Shown here: one piece after another, positions 11,305 through 24,183 of the stretch
Layout: the number at the start of each line of letters is the position of its first letter
Position numbering within the stretch: the stretch's first letter is position 1
Assembly (NCBI GenBank): GCA_022036555.1
Contig: CM039120.1
Coordinates: 24,580,227 to 24,644,226 of the forward strand
Direction: 5' to 3'
Source of the DNA: Microstegium vimineum
Lineage: Eukaryota; Streptophyta; Magnoliopsida; Poales; Poaceae
Length of the DNA stretch: 64,000 nt
The notes under the pieces: model-generated
Database searches by the model: none
The model's input: the letters and a program-made list of their open reading frames with translations, nothing else
Told to the model about the DNA's origin: nothing
Position numbers and translations under genes: made by a program

Positions 11305-12867
11305 TCGTGGGAGGTGGAAGTTGTTCTATAACTTCGATCTTAGCTCTATCCACTTCTATCCACGTTTGGACACTCTATGTCCTAGCACTATGCCTTCGCG
11401 AAACATGAAGTGGCATTTCTCCTAGTTCAGGACTAAGTGCTTTTCTTCACATCTCTGTAAGACTCTATCCAGATTCTCAAGGAAATCATCGAAAGTTTTT
11501 CCATAGATAGATAAGTCGTCCATGAAAACTTCCATGATTTCTTCAATCATATCGGAGAAGATGGACATCATGCACCTTTGAAAAGAAGCAGGAGCATTGC
11601 ATAGGCCGAATGACATTCGCCTTTATGCATATGTTCCATAGGGGCATGTGAAGGTGGTCTTACTTTGATCATCGGGGTGGATTGGTATTTGATGATATCC
11701 CAAATAATCATCAAGGAAACAAAAGAAAGAATGCTTTGCAAGCCATTCCAACATCTCATCGATGAAGGGTAACGGGAAGTGATCTTTCTTTGTAGCCTTA
11801 TTAAGTTTTCGGTAATCTATACACATTCTCCAACCTGTGACGGTTCGTTGAGGAATCAACTCGTTCTTGTCATTTCGAATGACAATCATACCTCCCTTCT
11901 TAGGAATAACTTGCACAGGCCTAACCCATTCACTATGAGGAACGGGGTAGATGATCCCCACGTGCAAGAGTTTCAAGACCTTCTTTACTACTTCTCGTAT
12001 TGCATTGTTCAGTCTACGTTGAGGTTCTCTACAAGGAATAGCCTCAGGTTTGACAGGAATGTGATGTGTGCAAAGAGCGAGACTAACGCCCTTAAGATCT
12101 TGAAGAGAATAGCCTAAGACCGACTGATGCTTTTTTAAGACGGTGATGAGCTTGAAGGGCTCTTCAGGAGAGAGTTTGTCACTGATGATCACAGGGGCCT
12201 CACGATCGTCATTTAGAAAGGCACACTTTAAACCAGCTGGAAGGGGTTTAAGTTCTATAGAGGGCTTAGAGGGGGGCTCGGATTTCTCCAGTTCTATGGG
12301 TTCTTCTAGATCGTCTTCTTCCTGGATGAAATCTTCATCTTCTTCTTCTAGATCAGGATGAGATGATTCTAGAAGAGATGCAACCGTCACTTCCTCTATG
12401 GGGTCCGATTCTTGGAGTGATTCTGTCATGGTGTTTATGGAATTAGTAAGCGGAATCAAGAGTTTGATGTTACTCCCAAGATGACCCTTAAGACTTCCAT
12501 CAAGAGATCCATCAAGGAATCTCATGAGGGGATGTCCAATGAACAAGTCTAATTCCTCTATATCAAATATGAAGAAATTCAAGAGGGTATTGACTTTGTT
12601 AATTAGCGTAGGAATGGTCTGTGCAATACCACAACTCTCAATCAATTGTCCTGAAGGAAGCTTCAAGAACATATTGGTTGGAGTTAGATCTACATTGCCT
12701 AGGATAGCATTAGCTAATGACTTAGACATAATGCTAACTCCTACGGCAGGATCATAAAGAGAGTCTAACTTTGCTCTATTGATTTGACAAGGAATGGTTG
12801 TAGAGGAAGAAAGAATTCGAATTGACTCGAATGAAGATTCAACCTCTTCTAACCACTCATTGCTCAT
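11305..12867 (-). pseudogene. Y pol: protease and reverse transcriptase
   Basis: The N-terminal part (12867 to about 12500) is a decayed retropepsin: where the catalytic D-S/T-G would be, it reads LYDPAVGVSIM, and the GRPFL-type motif is GHPLMRF. An acidic linker follows (Glu/Asp-rich, about 12450-12200), then RT from about 12100 with GWRMCIDYRKLN and LDDYLGYHQIP. The frame breaks near 11620 and resumes with MSFGLCNAPASFQRCM and the catalytic box VFMDDLSIYG (11616-11422), then stops again where the EKCHF motif begins. This is Athila domain order. The product would copy element RNA into DNA; this copy cannot. Confidence 0.85.
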
Positions 12868-12935
12868 GATAGAAGCTAGCTCTTGAACCGTCTCCTAGAG
12901 TTAGGCTTCCTCTATGCGGCTAGGAATGTGAAGGT

Positions 12936-13808
12936 TCAGAGCTTTCGAGCAAACGACTTATTTTGCACAGATTGATTCAAGACATTTCCAAAATTAGAAA
13001 ATAAATCAGCCTCGATATCAAGGGGGAATTCCAAGGGATGAATTTCTTCTTCCCTTGGTGGTTCAGGTTCGATAGCAGGATCTTGAGATGTAGAAGGAAG
13101 AGTGTCAGCTATCGATGTCGTTTCTATTCGGGGGGGCTTGTTTTTGTTCTTCCGCGGGTCCCTCATCAAAAACATTAGTATAGGGGTGTTTTCAAGAATC
13201 TTCATAAGAAGACTCTTACCTACACTAACGGGTAAACTCAGGAAGGCTCCCCTGGCAGATATATCAAGAAGTTGTGCAGAATCTTTGCTAAGACCGCCGT
13301 AAAAGTGTTGTAATAATGTAGGCTCGGTTATACCAAGATCAGGGTCGGATGATGATAGATCTAAAATACGGGCCCATGCCACACCTAGATATTCCTTCTC
13401 CTTTTGTTTAAAGGTTAGGATCTCTACTCGAAGATGAATAACACGGGGGATAGGGAAGAAAGTTAAGCAGAATTTGGATTGCAACGTTTCCCATTCTCCC
13501 TTTGCACTAGCTACGTGGCGAGCGTACCATCGTTTGGCTATTCCCATCAAAGAGAATGGAAATAGCTTCCACTTAAGAGTACCTCGCCTCATCCCATGGA
13601 TTTGGACACAAGAACAAAGTTGTTCAAAGTCACGTAGGTGAGTGTAAGGATTTTCATCTTCGTCCCCAGAAAAAGGTTTATCCTGAACCATTGCTATGAG
13701 ACTTGGGCGAAGCTCATAACAAACGGCCAACATGGCCTGAGATGATCCAGGTGACTGAAACCTACCGCCCGTTGGAGTACCATATTCGAAAAGAGGTGTT
13801 TGATCCAT
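12936..13808 (-). pseudogene. Y gag (Athila type)
   Basis: 290-codon open frame from an ATG at 13808. It contains YELRPSLIAMVQ, ENPYTHLRDFEQLC, LFPFSLMGIAKRWY and the LLQHFYGGL region, the standard order of an Athila Gag. It ends before any zinc knuckle; downstream sequence up to the protease is frame-shifted. The primer site lies 80 bases upstream of the start. Gag is the capsid/nucleocapsid precursor of the particle. Likely inactive given the state of pol. Confidence 0.85.
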
Positions 13809-13887
13809 ATGTGTATGTGGAATGGAAGGATGAAATCAATCAAGGATAAAATAGGACCAAAGGGTACTAGTTAAAACAGCTGTCGTT

Positions 13888-13904
13888 CCCCGGCAATGGC
13901 GCCA
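13888..13904 (-). other. Primer-binding site (tRNA-Asp type), element Y
   Basis: Minus strand TGGCGCCATTGCCGGGG, one mismatch from the plant tRNA-Asp 3' end. Seven bases from the LTR start at 13912. Confidence 0.9.
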
Positions 13905-13911
13905 GAAAGCT

Positions 13912-15371
13912 TGTTGACACCAAACGTGGCAAACAAAAAAGACTGCAAGCGTACGGTTGTCAAGTGTAGCTTTCATCGGGAGTATTCCAGGTATCGTATT
14001 TTCCATAGGGAACGAGAAGTGAGTTAACTAGGAATATGGTTATGTCCTATGATGGATCAAGGGAGATTATGGTAACTGGGTTGAGAGATTTAATATAGTA
14101 ACGATATCTAACAAGGTATAGCTGGTTATACTGGTTTTATCAGCCCTTCTCTTGCAGGAGGCGATAGGATAGATCAGAAAGATGACAAAACTCTAACCAG
14201 ACCGTGCCATCATGTTGTATTGAGGCCCTACCTTTTAAGAACTTATCTTACACATGTGGTGGAATACGAGGACTAGGTAGGGATGTCACTTCTTACTAGC
14301 TACCACAAACAATCCGTGTGATAAGCGGTTTACAAAGGTAAGATCTAGCCTAGACACCACGTCTACACTTATCTTACTACTTTAACCTTGGCCTAAGATT
14401 AAAGCACTTCACTCAGAGCAAAGCGATGAACAAGCGCAAAATGTTGTATAATAGCTAAACCAGATTTAGAATATTAATTGCTATAAAGAACTCAGAAGAA
14501 GTCACTTACAAGTGATGAACTTACAAGAGACTCGCATCCGCTAAGGAAGAACTCCGGAGAAGATTCCCGACAGACCCGGGGCTTTCTCCAGAAGAATTCC
14601 TCACTCTCCTCCAACTATCATAACACTACTGAAGAGCTCCGCTAAGAGACTAGAGAGTAGTATTTCTCCAATGAGGCACACTTGATAATGGAGCTCTAGG
14701 GGTCTATTTATAGCTAGAGGTGGAGTAGGGCTACTCCGGTGCCACGTCAGTGATCCGCCTCACCTTCATCAACCACCGTAGGATCCAACCGACCTCAGAA
14801 CCGCCTTAGGATGGATGGTGATGATTTTCAGCATGTGGGGAGTGAGTGAGGCGGTTGTGGGGGTTGGAACCACCATAGAGGTGGTCGACCGACCATACCC
14901 CTAGCCTCTGGGCCCTCCCTTGCTCTTCTAGAAGGTGCCCCACTGGTCAGGGACCAAGTGGGGGGTTGGTGGGCCCCATGGGCGATCGGCCGACCCCCTA
15001 TAGGGGTCTGTGGCCCACCTGTCATAAGCCTTGGGTGTTTGTTCTGAGTTGATTGTCACGCTTATCTACTTGATGTGGACCCATGGATCCTTGTGATGTA
15101 CATCGGAACAGTTGAGAGGAAGCACACTTGGATCCAAGGGGTAGAAAGTACTTTAGAGAGTGTTTAAGGATCATGGGGGCTTGGGAGGCCTAGTGGCCCC
15201 ACAGGGTGGTCGGCCGACCCCTAAGTGGGCCCACTAGCTCCCAAAAGTCCCCATTTGTCATTACCTCCACTTAAATAGTCAAGGGAAATGTGGAACTAGT
15301 TATTGGGTAAAATAGGTTCATGTTATGCTTGTTTTCCTTTGAATATGAGGATGTTGACAGTATTTTGATGG
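13912..15371 (-). repeat. 5' LTR of Y, main part
   Basis: Opens TGTTGACACC beside the primer site; interrupted at 15371 by Copia-1 directly after gatgg (15367-15371). A TATA box (plus CTATTTATA, 14704-14712) lies in the promoter position for minus-strand transcription. Several GGTCGGCCGACC-type palindromes occur (14883, 14987, 15208). Total LTR length with the piece at 42478 is about 1.49 kb. Confidence 0.88.
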
Positions 15372-17122
15372 TGAAGGACCGAGAACGGTGACCAAAGGGG
15401 GGGTTGGGCTGAATGGGAGCCAAATAAAAATTCCTTTCGGAAACTTCTATTGCTTGACCCTTGTCCCAAAATCCACCCAAAATGCAACTTTGAAAACTTC
15501 GACTCGCACACGACCTAACGAGTAGTTGGACACCTTAGGAGTGGTCCTAAAGGTGCAGCGGAGCGGTCGGAAAACCTCGACGAACAAGCCACGGAAGAAC
15601 GAGAGCAAAGCAAGCGAATCTGGATAAGTTCTGTTCGGCTACAGGCTCAGTCCCGGACTGTCCGCAGACTACTTGCGGACTGTCCGCGAGTCACACGGAG
15701 AGATCAGCCGAGAACCTCTACCGGAGCCCAATCCCTGGACTGTCCTCGCCCACAATGGTAGACTGTCCGCGCCTGCTCGAGCAGAGAAGAAAAGGGGGCA
15801 TATTTCAAATCGCCTTCACCCAAAACTCCAAGGATTCACAACCAAATCTTCACCAAAGGCTACCAAATTTTGTTGGCATGATCCCAAGCCTATGGAGGAG
15901 CTATCCATAGAGAATCATCGCTCAATTTGGTTCGAATCAACGAGCGTAAAAGAAATTCGGGAAAAACTCCAAAAACGAAGAACACGAAATAGAAATTGCC
16001 CGATCTACGTCCTCACAAGGTTTGGGGCAAAGCCCTTCGGTGCAAATCTTCTACTCATGATCCCGCACAACTTGGTTCAAACGGAATCGCAAAACTCGCA
16101 CTCAATCAAGATAAATCATCGCAAGAACAAAGAGGATTAGAGAGGAGCAAAACACGATTAGCAAAGAACACAAGCAAAGGAGACACAATCATCGAATCAA
16201 AGCCACCATAGCTTACGGAGGGTAAGGCCTCCGATTCCCAACAAAATCAAAGTGCAAATCCTTACACTAGGGACCTCATGAACTAAAGAGATAAACTAGA
16301 GAGAGAGAGGTGGTGCAAATGACTAGGGTTCAAGAGGTGGAATGAGGATACCCCTTCATCCCCTATTTAATAGGGCTTTGGCTATTTCCCAAAGACCCAC
16401 CTGGATACATGAGTGAACTACCTAGCCTAAGCATTGCAGTCCAAGCTTCGGAAAATATCTCCTGCATTTTGAATGGACAGCCCGGCTTCCTGCCAGGATT
16501 TGCCGTCACCTCGACGCAACCTCCAGGATTCCGCCACGTGCCATCCCCGCTTCCTCGAAATCTTCGCCCGGGTTTTGAGGCCCAAACCCGTGAAACCCGC
16601 CACCGGTAGCATTCGGCTCAACTACCGAACCTCGAGTTTTGAGGCCCAAACTCAGAAACCGTCCTTGGATGGTTTTGAGACCCAAACCACCAAACCGCTC
16701 GACTCGAGCCACCTTGTCTTCGTCTGGTTGGACTCCGAGTCCCATGAGCCTCCGCTCGACCCGCTCGTCCGCCGTCTTGACTTGGTCAACTCGGTCTACC
16801 TCCATGTCTTCTCGCACTCGCCGGTGCCAAGCACTAGTCACCACAGCTAGTCCGCCGGTGCCCATGGTCCCTCAGTCTGAGCCCCGCTTCCGCCCTTCAC
16901 CGCTCTCAGTCCATCGGCACGGCAAACCTCTACTCGACCTTCTCCACTCCATTGACCACTGTCACTAGGCATAGCACCTGCACACCACAAGCCGATATAC
17001 AAGTACACATTTGCTTTCGCAAAGAGGTTAGGGTAAGCCACTCAAACTGAAACGCTCAAGTGTTGGGCAATCACTCATCACAAAACTGAACTACATGGGT
17101 TCTTATCCACCATGTGTTCACA
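15372..17122 (-). repeat. 3' LTR of Copia-1
   Basis: 1751 bases from TGAAGGACC to GTTCACA, next to the polypurine tract. Relative to the 5' LTR it lacks about 265 bases after GCAAAGCAAG (so it retains only three exact GGACTGTCC motifs, around 15653-15745) but keeps about 1.2 kb that the 5' LTR has lost. TATA-like TTAAATA on the minus strand near 16365. Confidence 0.9.
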
Positions 17123-17139
17123 ATCTCCCCCTTGATGAG
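17123..17139 (-). other. Polypurine tract of Copia-1
   Basis: Minus strand CTCATCAAGGGGGAGAT, the characteristic SIRE/Maximus tract, directly inside the 3' LTR. Confidence 0.88.
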
Positions 17140-18642
17140 TGCATTGTCAACACAAGTGCATTTTAGATTTGAGCCAGAAGGTAAAGCTAAGAAATCCAAA
17201 ACAGGGTCACTTGAGAGAAGCAAAACGAGTCCAAAACTTGGTTTCCAAAAACATGGGCAACGGCTCGACGCAACCAAGCAAAACAATGCTAGCCCTCAAG
17301 AAGAGGCAGAAACGGGCTCAACACCGCTAGCAAGTCCATGATACCAATCACAACTCTCAAAACTCAGAATACCAATTGGAACACCAAGAGAAGCTCCAAG
17401 AAACCAATTAAACCTCATAAGGCTCAAGAAGCCGATCGAAACCAATCGAAGCCAACAAAGCAAGCTAGATCCTCCACAAGAGGCAACGACTCAACACATC
17501 TAGCAAAAGCTCCCCTTGAGCAAGATACCAATTTAAAACCTATTGAAGAGCCAAAACAAGATACCAATCTGAACAACTTTTAAAGGCTCAAAAGCTCACC
17601 CTTGACTAGTGCAAGTATGAAAATATATTGTTTTCCTTGGTTGGATATGAATGAAATGCACATTTCTCCCCCTTGGTGACACATGTAGCTCATCAAAGCT
17701 CAAAACTCAAGAACCGGCCACAAATGCCATGATATACAAAATGAGTGCAACAAAGTTCATACATAGAGCTAAGATAATGAATAGATGCTCTAAGTGATGT
17801 GATCATGTGAGAATAGGAAAAACTCTACGTGCCCAACAAAGACTAAGGTTGAGCTAAAGATCACTTTAGAAGCCAAAATAGAGAAGATTACATGTGTGAG
17901 CAAAGAATGGGTATCACCTCCTAGAGACAACTAAACATGGCAAGCAAGATAGGATCTATCTCAAAGCAATCTCATGTATAACAAGTAGAACTATCCCTGG
18001 CAAATTTCTAGGCACATTTAAGTTGTATGGGAGTGGTTGTAAGCAAAGTGATGCCACTTACCAACTGGGCGAAGTCAAAGGACTTGACACACTGGTTTCG
18101 GTCATACATGACACCGCTTAAGTTCCACCCATATGGGAAGCAGTCTCGAAGACATGGTGAAGTGCTCACAATGCAGACCGAACTCGATCTTTCCAATTCA
18201 CAAAACATAGAGAAATTTCATTTTAGATTAATTTTAATCATAGTGCTCAATGGAAGTGAATGAAACAATGAAGAGCCATAGTTACAAGCTATATACAAGG
18301 CAGCCAAGACGGATCTTCAAAAGCCTACACATGCTAGTGCCATTTCAGAGGTGACATGGGGAATTTAAATTCAGTTTAAAAGCTTTTCTAACTTAGCTCT
18401 ATTGCATATCAAGAAATCAAAGAGAGTCTAAGTTAGGCAACACCATAGACACATAAAGCACCTCAAATAGAGCATAGATTCATTATATTGGCTATAGGTA
18501 TGAAGCTTAAAATGAGCTATGTCACAAATGCAAATGAGATGCACAATGTATGACCAATTAACACTAGGAAGACACAGAAGAAAAGAAAGAAAAGACAAAT
18601 AAGAACCAAAAAGAACTATTATACACAAAGAGCTTCCCTCAA
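17140..18642 (-). mobile_element. Copia-1 spacer between pol and 3' LTR
   Basis: About 1.5 kb with no credible minus-strand reading frame. Around 17339-17580 there are repeated short blocks containing ATACCAAT and AACTC. SIRE elements can carry an env-like ORF here; I see no signal peptide, membrane segment or long frame that would support one. Confidence 0.6.
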
Positions 18643-19387
18643 CTAAAAAGGGAAGCAAACACCCAACTTGCCCCGAAGGCGCAAAAATGCAGCTTGATCC
18701 AATGGTTTTGTGAGAATGTCCGCAAGTTGGTTTTGGGTCTCGACATGCCGGAGGTCAATGTCGCCCTTCTCGTAGTGATCACGCAAGAAGTGAAAACAGA
18801 CCTCAATGTGCTTGGTCTTAGAGTGAAGCACGAGATTTTTGGCCACACTAATTGCACTTGTGCTATCGCAAAGCAGAGGCAACTTAGTAAGCACAAGACC
18901 AAAATCCTTCAAAGTTGCAATCATCCAAATCAACTGCGAGCAACAGCTAGCCGCAGCAACGTACTCAGCTTCATACGTCGACTGTGCCACGCTAGACTGT
19001 TTGCGAGAAGACCAAGACACCAAAGAAGACCCGAGAAACTGGCAAGTCCCAGAAGTGGACTTCCAATCAAGACGACAAACGGCAAAGTCGGCATCAGAAT
19101 AACCACAAAGCTCAAGAGAGGAAGAGGTGGAGAACCAAAGACCGAATTCAGGAGTGAAGCGTAAGTACCTCATGATGCGTTTCACCAACTTCTTGTGCGA
19201 AGTCCGTGGGGATGCCTGAAAGCATGCACACAAGCAGACGACGAACTGAATGTCCGGCCAAGTCGGTGTCAAGTACATAAGCGATCCAATCATGCTTCAG
19301 TACTCCGTCTGATCCACCGCCTCCCCTTCCTCGTCCACATCCAAGGCGGTCATAGTTGACATGGGTGTCGAGAGGGGTTTTGCCTCG
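18643..19387 (-). pseudogene. Copia-1 pol: RT end and RNase H
   Basis: Minus-strand frame of 216 codons (19293-18643). It starts at MIGSLMYLT, has GYSDADFA, STYEAEYVAAA and CDSTSAI (the three RNase H acidic residues are present), then KTKHIEV and DILTKPL, ending RGKLGVCFPF. Upstream of 19293 the frame reads through a stop to the F1 insertion at 19388-19392 (cccat). The preceding RT half lies at 29085-30051; joining across F1 gives the usual KKFDMG/EAKPLSTPM sequence. Confidence 0.92.
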
Positions 19388-19392
19388 CCCAT

Positions 19393-21100
19393 TGTTGTCA
19401 CAATTTATGACCATCTTTTACATAGCTAAAATGTTGCCACCAACCCAAGGATCAAGGATAAACAAACAAATCATGAGCAATTTTTATCAAATCACTAGTT
19501 CCACATGTCCTTGAGTGTTTGAGTGCAGGAATGAACAAATGAAGCAAAGGAGAGCTAGTGGGACCCACATAGGGGGTCGACCAACCACCCTATGGGCCCA
19601 CCAGGCTCTCCACTCACGGTCATGATCCAAGAGAGGCAATCTAGAGTGAAATCCATCCATTGGATCACTCTGTGTTTCCTCTCAATGGCTCACAAGAATA
19701 GCACATATATTTATGGGCCCACACCAAGGAGATAAACGTGACAACCACCTCAGAACCAGCAATTAGCATCAATGACAAGAGGGGCCAGCATTAGGACAAC
19801 AAAGGTGGGCCAGAACCCCCAAGGGTGGGGTCGGCCGACCTCTACTTGGGTCCACAAGGCCCTCACTTGGTCCGTGACCAGTGGGGCCACTTCCAGGAGG
19901 TCAGAGGGGGGACCCACCTGCCATAGGGTGGTCGGCCGACCGCCTCTATAGGTCGGTTGGCTCCCCCCAACCGCCATACCACTCCACACATGGTGGAAAT
20001 CACAACCATCCACTCCTTGGTCGGTTCTAAGGCGGTTTGATCCAACGGTGGAGGATGGGAGGCCCTGGATCGCCGACGTGGCGCTGGAGTAGCCCCTACT
20101 CCACCCCCTACTATAAATAGAGGGCCATATCCCCCTCTCAAAAGATGAAGAAGAATAATCCTACAAACTCTATTCCTTAGATTGTTCTAGGAGTTAGTCT
20201 AGTGTGGGAGTTACAGTTGAGTCAAGCTATGCTCGGGATTTCCGGAGTTTTCTTCTGGGAAGTCTGGTATAGCTCTTGTATCTTTCCTTCTTTGTAAGAC
20301 TTTATCTTATTTAATATATATCTTTCTCTTTACTTTACTTAGTATTTACTTTGAGCATTTCTATACTAGATATAGTCTTGCTATATGCTTTTGCTCTTTA
20401 ATAATCTTTATACCCATAGTCTGTGATCCTTGTGACCTTTCCTGTATGCGATCATTGCCTGTCATAGGGTGCTTTGATTATTGATCATAGTCAAAGTAGT
20501 AAGTTGTGTGTAAGCGTGGTGCTTATAACTTATCTTATCCTTGGTTATCGCTTGCTGCACAGATTGTTTGTGGTAGCTAGCAAGAGGTGACAACCTTGTC
20601 TAGTCATTGTATTCCACCACGTGTTTATAGGCAAGTTCTTAAAAGGTAAGGCCCGAGTAAGAAGAGGGCGCGGTCCGGTTGGAGTTTTGTCCTCCTACTG
20701 ATCTATCCCCTCGCCTAGCATAATTGTATTGAGGAGGCAAACTATAGTGTTTAGACTAGTTAATTGGCTAAGTATATTGAGGTAAAGAGAAGTACATAGG
20801 AGTCCCTTTTCTCTTCTCGTTGTCCTCCCACCTAGCTAGTCTCTGAGGTCCGTTCTAAGTATCTTTATCGTAGCTTCTTCACTCATCAACCCCTTGCTAT
20901 CATATTTATCGTTTACCCCTCTTACTAGTTGGTACTAAGTTGAGGTACTCTCTAGGATCCCTCTCTAATTATCATTTCTAGTCAGCTTTCCCTTGGGATA
21001 ATATAAATTACGATACCTTGGAATACTCCTTGGTGAAGTGCTACATCGGTATAATTTGTGCTCTTGCGGATTTATCCAATAGTCATAAGAAATACCAACA
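19393..21100 (+). repeat. 5' LTR of F1
   Basis: 1708 bases, TGTTGTCACAATT to AATACCAACA. TATA box TATAAATA at 20112-20119, GGTCGGCCGACC palindromes at 19829 and 19930. Followed eight bases later by the primer site. Confidence 0.93.
20112..20119 (+). promoter_or_regulatory. LTR TATA box of F1
   Basis: CCTACTATAAATAGAGGG is a strong plant TATA context and recurs in the 3' LTR at 28095-28102 and, on the other strand, in F0 (4881-4888) and F2 (near 58533-58540). The transcript start would be about 30 bases downstream. Confidence 0.7.
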
Positions 21101-21108
21101 AGCATTTC

Positions 21109-21125
21109 TGGCACCATTGTCGGGG
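21109..21125 (+). other. Primer-binding site (tRNA-Asp type), F1
   Basis: TGGCACCATTGTCGGGG, the Athila primer site with G-to-A and C-to-T differences from TGGCGCCATTGCCGGGG seen in Y. Confidence 0.82.
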
Positions 21126-21246
21126 CAAGCTTAGCCATGAAATTTTAATTAGATTGAATCCAGAGATTCTCGTTAACTTAGTTATTAATTAGTCATAGGG
21201 GCTTACCCCTGTCTGTGTCTTCCTTTCTTGTGAAGCCAGACAGTGT

Positions 21247-22527
21247 ATGAGCGGTTTCCAACTGCTGGGAATCTATCTAGAAGATCCCGAGCAGCTGCTG
21301 AGGAGGACTAGACGTCGTCAAGTTCCCCCTCAGAGGTTCCTCTCGAACCAGGATCCATTCAAGGAAGGAGGCTCTACACCAACACTCAAGGAAGTTATGG
21401 CCCAGAAGGCGATCTCTGACTTCTCGGCTTTGTCAGCTACCCATGTAGCTCAGGGCCCTGAGGTCAACTTTGGAGATGCCACCTTCGAGCTGAAGCCCGC
21501 CTTGATCCACATGGTGCAGGCCAATCCGTTTTGCGGGAAGCCCCATGAGGATGCAAATGATCATCTCCAGCACTTCATGGAGTTATGTGGCACATTCACT
21601 ATCAAGGGAGTGGCGTCTGACGCCATTTGCCTTTGTCTTTTCCCATTCTCGTTATTGGGAAAGGCGAAACAATGGTTCTACGCCCACAAAGAAGAAGCCA
21701 GTACATGGGAGAGGTGTGCCAACGCATTCCTCAAGAAGTTCTTCTCGACGGGCAAAAATAATGCTCTTCGTGGAAAAATCTCGAGCTTCCAACAACAGTC
21801 TGACGAGACGATTCTCGAAGCATGGGAGCGTCTCCAGGAGTACGTTAGTGCCTGTCCTCATCATGGGATAGACGACTGACTCCTGATCCAAGGTTTCTAC
21901 CACGAGCTGACTAGCATGGCCCGTAGTCACCTTGACGTTGCTGCTGGATGGGCGTTCCTCCAACACATAGTGAGGAATGCCAAGGACCTCATCGAAAAGA
22001 TGGTGATCAACCAAGGATGGGGTGAGGAACATCTCCATCCGAAGAAGAGAGGTATGCACACCGTCAGTGAGGTGGACATGCTCTCTGCCAAGATGGACCT
22101 CTTGATGAAGAAGATAGAAGAAGGTTCCAAGTAGGAATGAGAGGCCATCTACCTAGTCACCGCCGCACAAGCTATTGAAGCTGATCCATGGTGCGAGGTG
22201 TGCGGAGGAAATGATCACTCAGGCAACAATTGCCCCGAGACGTCAAAGGAAGACGTGAGCTTCATTAGCAATAACAACAACATCAACAACAACAACAATG
22301 GGTATCGACCCCAACAACAAGGAAACTGGAACTCATGCCCCTTCTACCAAGGTAATGGAGGTAATGGTAATTATAATAATTACAATTCATACAATAACCA
22401 ACCTTCATTAAAAGATCTTGTTCTTGGTCAATCAAAGATTAATGATGGAATAAATAAAAAGATAATTGCCACTGATAAAGTTCTTGAAAGCTTTGGTGAG
22501 AAATGGATAGCTTCACAACTGCCATGA
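21247..22527 (+). pseudogene. F1 gag
   Basis: One reading frame from the ATG at 21247, interrupted by stops at 21877, 22132 and 22138. Residues ~75-210 are the Athila Gag core: FELKPALIHMVQ, HLQHFMELC, LFPFSLLGKAKQWF, KKFFSTGKNNALRGKI. A zinc knuckle CEVCGGNDHSGNNC (C-X2-C-X4-H-X4-C) lies at about 22192-22235, followed by an Asn-rich stretch (22269-22410). The frame shifts near 22500. The product would package element RNA. Its presence in an element with no RT shows F1 kept its own capsid gene while relying on a helper for replication. Confidence 0.88.
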
Positions 22528-23263
22528 AAAATCAATTAAGTTTTAATAAAATGCTAGAAACCCAATTAGCTCAATTAGCAGCAGCTATGCCATCTTTAGA
22601 ATAAGGTAACATCCCTGGGAAACCAGAGGACTCAATTGATTATGTTAATATGGTCACAACAAAGTTCGGTAAGCCTCCGCTACGCTCCTATTGGGGCTAT
22701 CTTCCCGATCCTCCATCATGAAAAAGGAAGATCCAGGCCACCCGACGATCAAGTGCTCAATCGGACAACAAACATTCCACACCGCCTTCTGCGATCTTGG
22801 ATTGGGTGTCAACATCATGTTGAAGGTAACATATGATAACTTGTTAGGAGGACCGTTGGTCCCCACATGTGTTCGCTTGTAGATGGCAGATCAAACCATA
22901 AGGTTTCCCGAGGAACTCGCAAGGGATATCTTGGTGAACATCGAAGACGAGTACATCCCCACCGACATGGGAGCCAATGTGGAAGTACCCGTCATCCTGG
23001 GAAGGCCCTTCCTCAACACCACCAACACAGTCATCTACGTTGGATCAAGCCAAATTCACTTCCAATTCCCGAGCCATAAGGTAAAATGTGCTTTCAATGG
23101 TTATAAACATAACAAACAGGCCAAAGCACAACCACCAAAAAGAAGAGTTCAAGTCCCGCGCAAGAAGAAACAATACCCGGAGGCTAAGATCACTGAACTC
23201 AAGACAGACGAACCCGCGAATCCAAGGCAGGTTTGGAAAGCAAAAGAGGTGCACACCCCATAG
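22505..23263 (+). pseudogene. F1 gag C-terminus and degenerate protease
   Basis: After the frameshift, the Athila motif KMLETQLAQLAA appears, then GYLPDPPS and a protease region: FCDLGLGVNIM in place of a catalytic D-S/T-G loop and VILGRPFLN near the end, in the frame starting at 22883. Athila-type proteases often show CDLGAS, so the lack of Ser/Thr is partly a family trait. Stops at 22603 and 22880 and a shift near 22720 break it. The frame ends in a Lys/Arg-rich tail at 23263; RT would normally follow but does not. Confidence 0.75.
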
Positions 23264-24176
23264 TCTCCATCTCCAGAGCCATCAAGTGCACCCGAGGAAT
23301 AAACAAGAAGGAGAGTCCTACTCCGAGGACTTAAAATCAAGGAGCCTTCGCCGAAAGATAATCGATAGTTATCTTTTATTTCCCTTCTTTCATTTAGTTC
23401 AAACCTTTAATTTCTTCATACCTAAAATCTAGAAAACTAGAATTAGATTAAACAAAACTTGAGAAATAGATTAATATTGAAATTTGACAAAAGGTAGAGC
23501 CAATAGGGTGGTCGGCTGACCACCCTATGCATCCTACCTTGGCTCATTTAATTACTCCTCTCTTTATGATCTTTATAAAAGAAAAAGAAAAAAAATGGAG
23601 TAGGGTGGTCGGCCAACCACCCTATGATCCCCTTGTCCATCCATCTTTCCTCTCCACTAACCCTTGTCCAAGCATCTCATGATTTAGGAGGTGGAACTTT
23701 CAAAAATCAGATTCTTGCTTTGGGAGACATCACTTTTGCTTTCGCATGCTTTAAAGTACATCAATCACTTTTTGTTAAAGCATGACACAGCCTTGTCTCC
23801 CACTACTCCATGACCAAAGTGGGGAACCAACTTTCACTTTCACTTTGTCATGCTTTGAAAAAGAAAACACATCAATCACCTTCCATCAAAGCATGACATA
23901 CCTTTGTCCCCCACTACTGTTTGTTTAAAGAGGAGAATCTTGACCACTTTAGCTCAGCTTTTGATCACATCTTTCACCTTTCACCAAGCCCTAGACAAAT
24001 CATGAGTGGAATTCCCACTTTAGGGGGGTCAGCCGACGATGTCTTGGTCACATCCCCTCTCTCCTTTGCTTTGTGTAAGGCATCTCCAAGACATGTGATC
24101 ATGGCACCCAAGGGGCATGCCCAAGGGTGGCCGGCCGACCACTCCATGCCACCCCCTTGGTGCCAATTCCTTCCCC
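23264..24176 (+). mobile_element. F1 spacer between protease and ORF2
   Basis: Non-coding. Contains degenerate palindromes GGTCGGCTGACC (near 23510) and GGTCGGCCAACC (near 23607), GGCCGGCCGACC (near 24129), and a ~50-base direct repeat (23759-23807 and 23869-23918) built around AAAGCATGACA and CCACTACT. Confidence 0.65.
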
Positions 24177-24183
24177 TATAAAA
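24177..24183 (+). promoter_or_regulatory. Candidate internal promoter (TATA box) of F1 ORF2
   Basis: CCCCTATAAAACCCC followed by a C/T-rich leader with CA steps 30-40 bases on resembles a plant core promoter. It lies 270 bases before the ORF2 ATG. The same leader is rich in CTCTT and CTTCAT repeats. Function is inferred. Confidence 0.45.

Noticed and set aside
17338..17583. 81-codon frame in the copia 3' spacer as an env-like gene
   Set aside because: It is on the strand opposite to the element, low in complexity, and shows no signal peptide or membrane segment.
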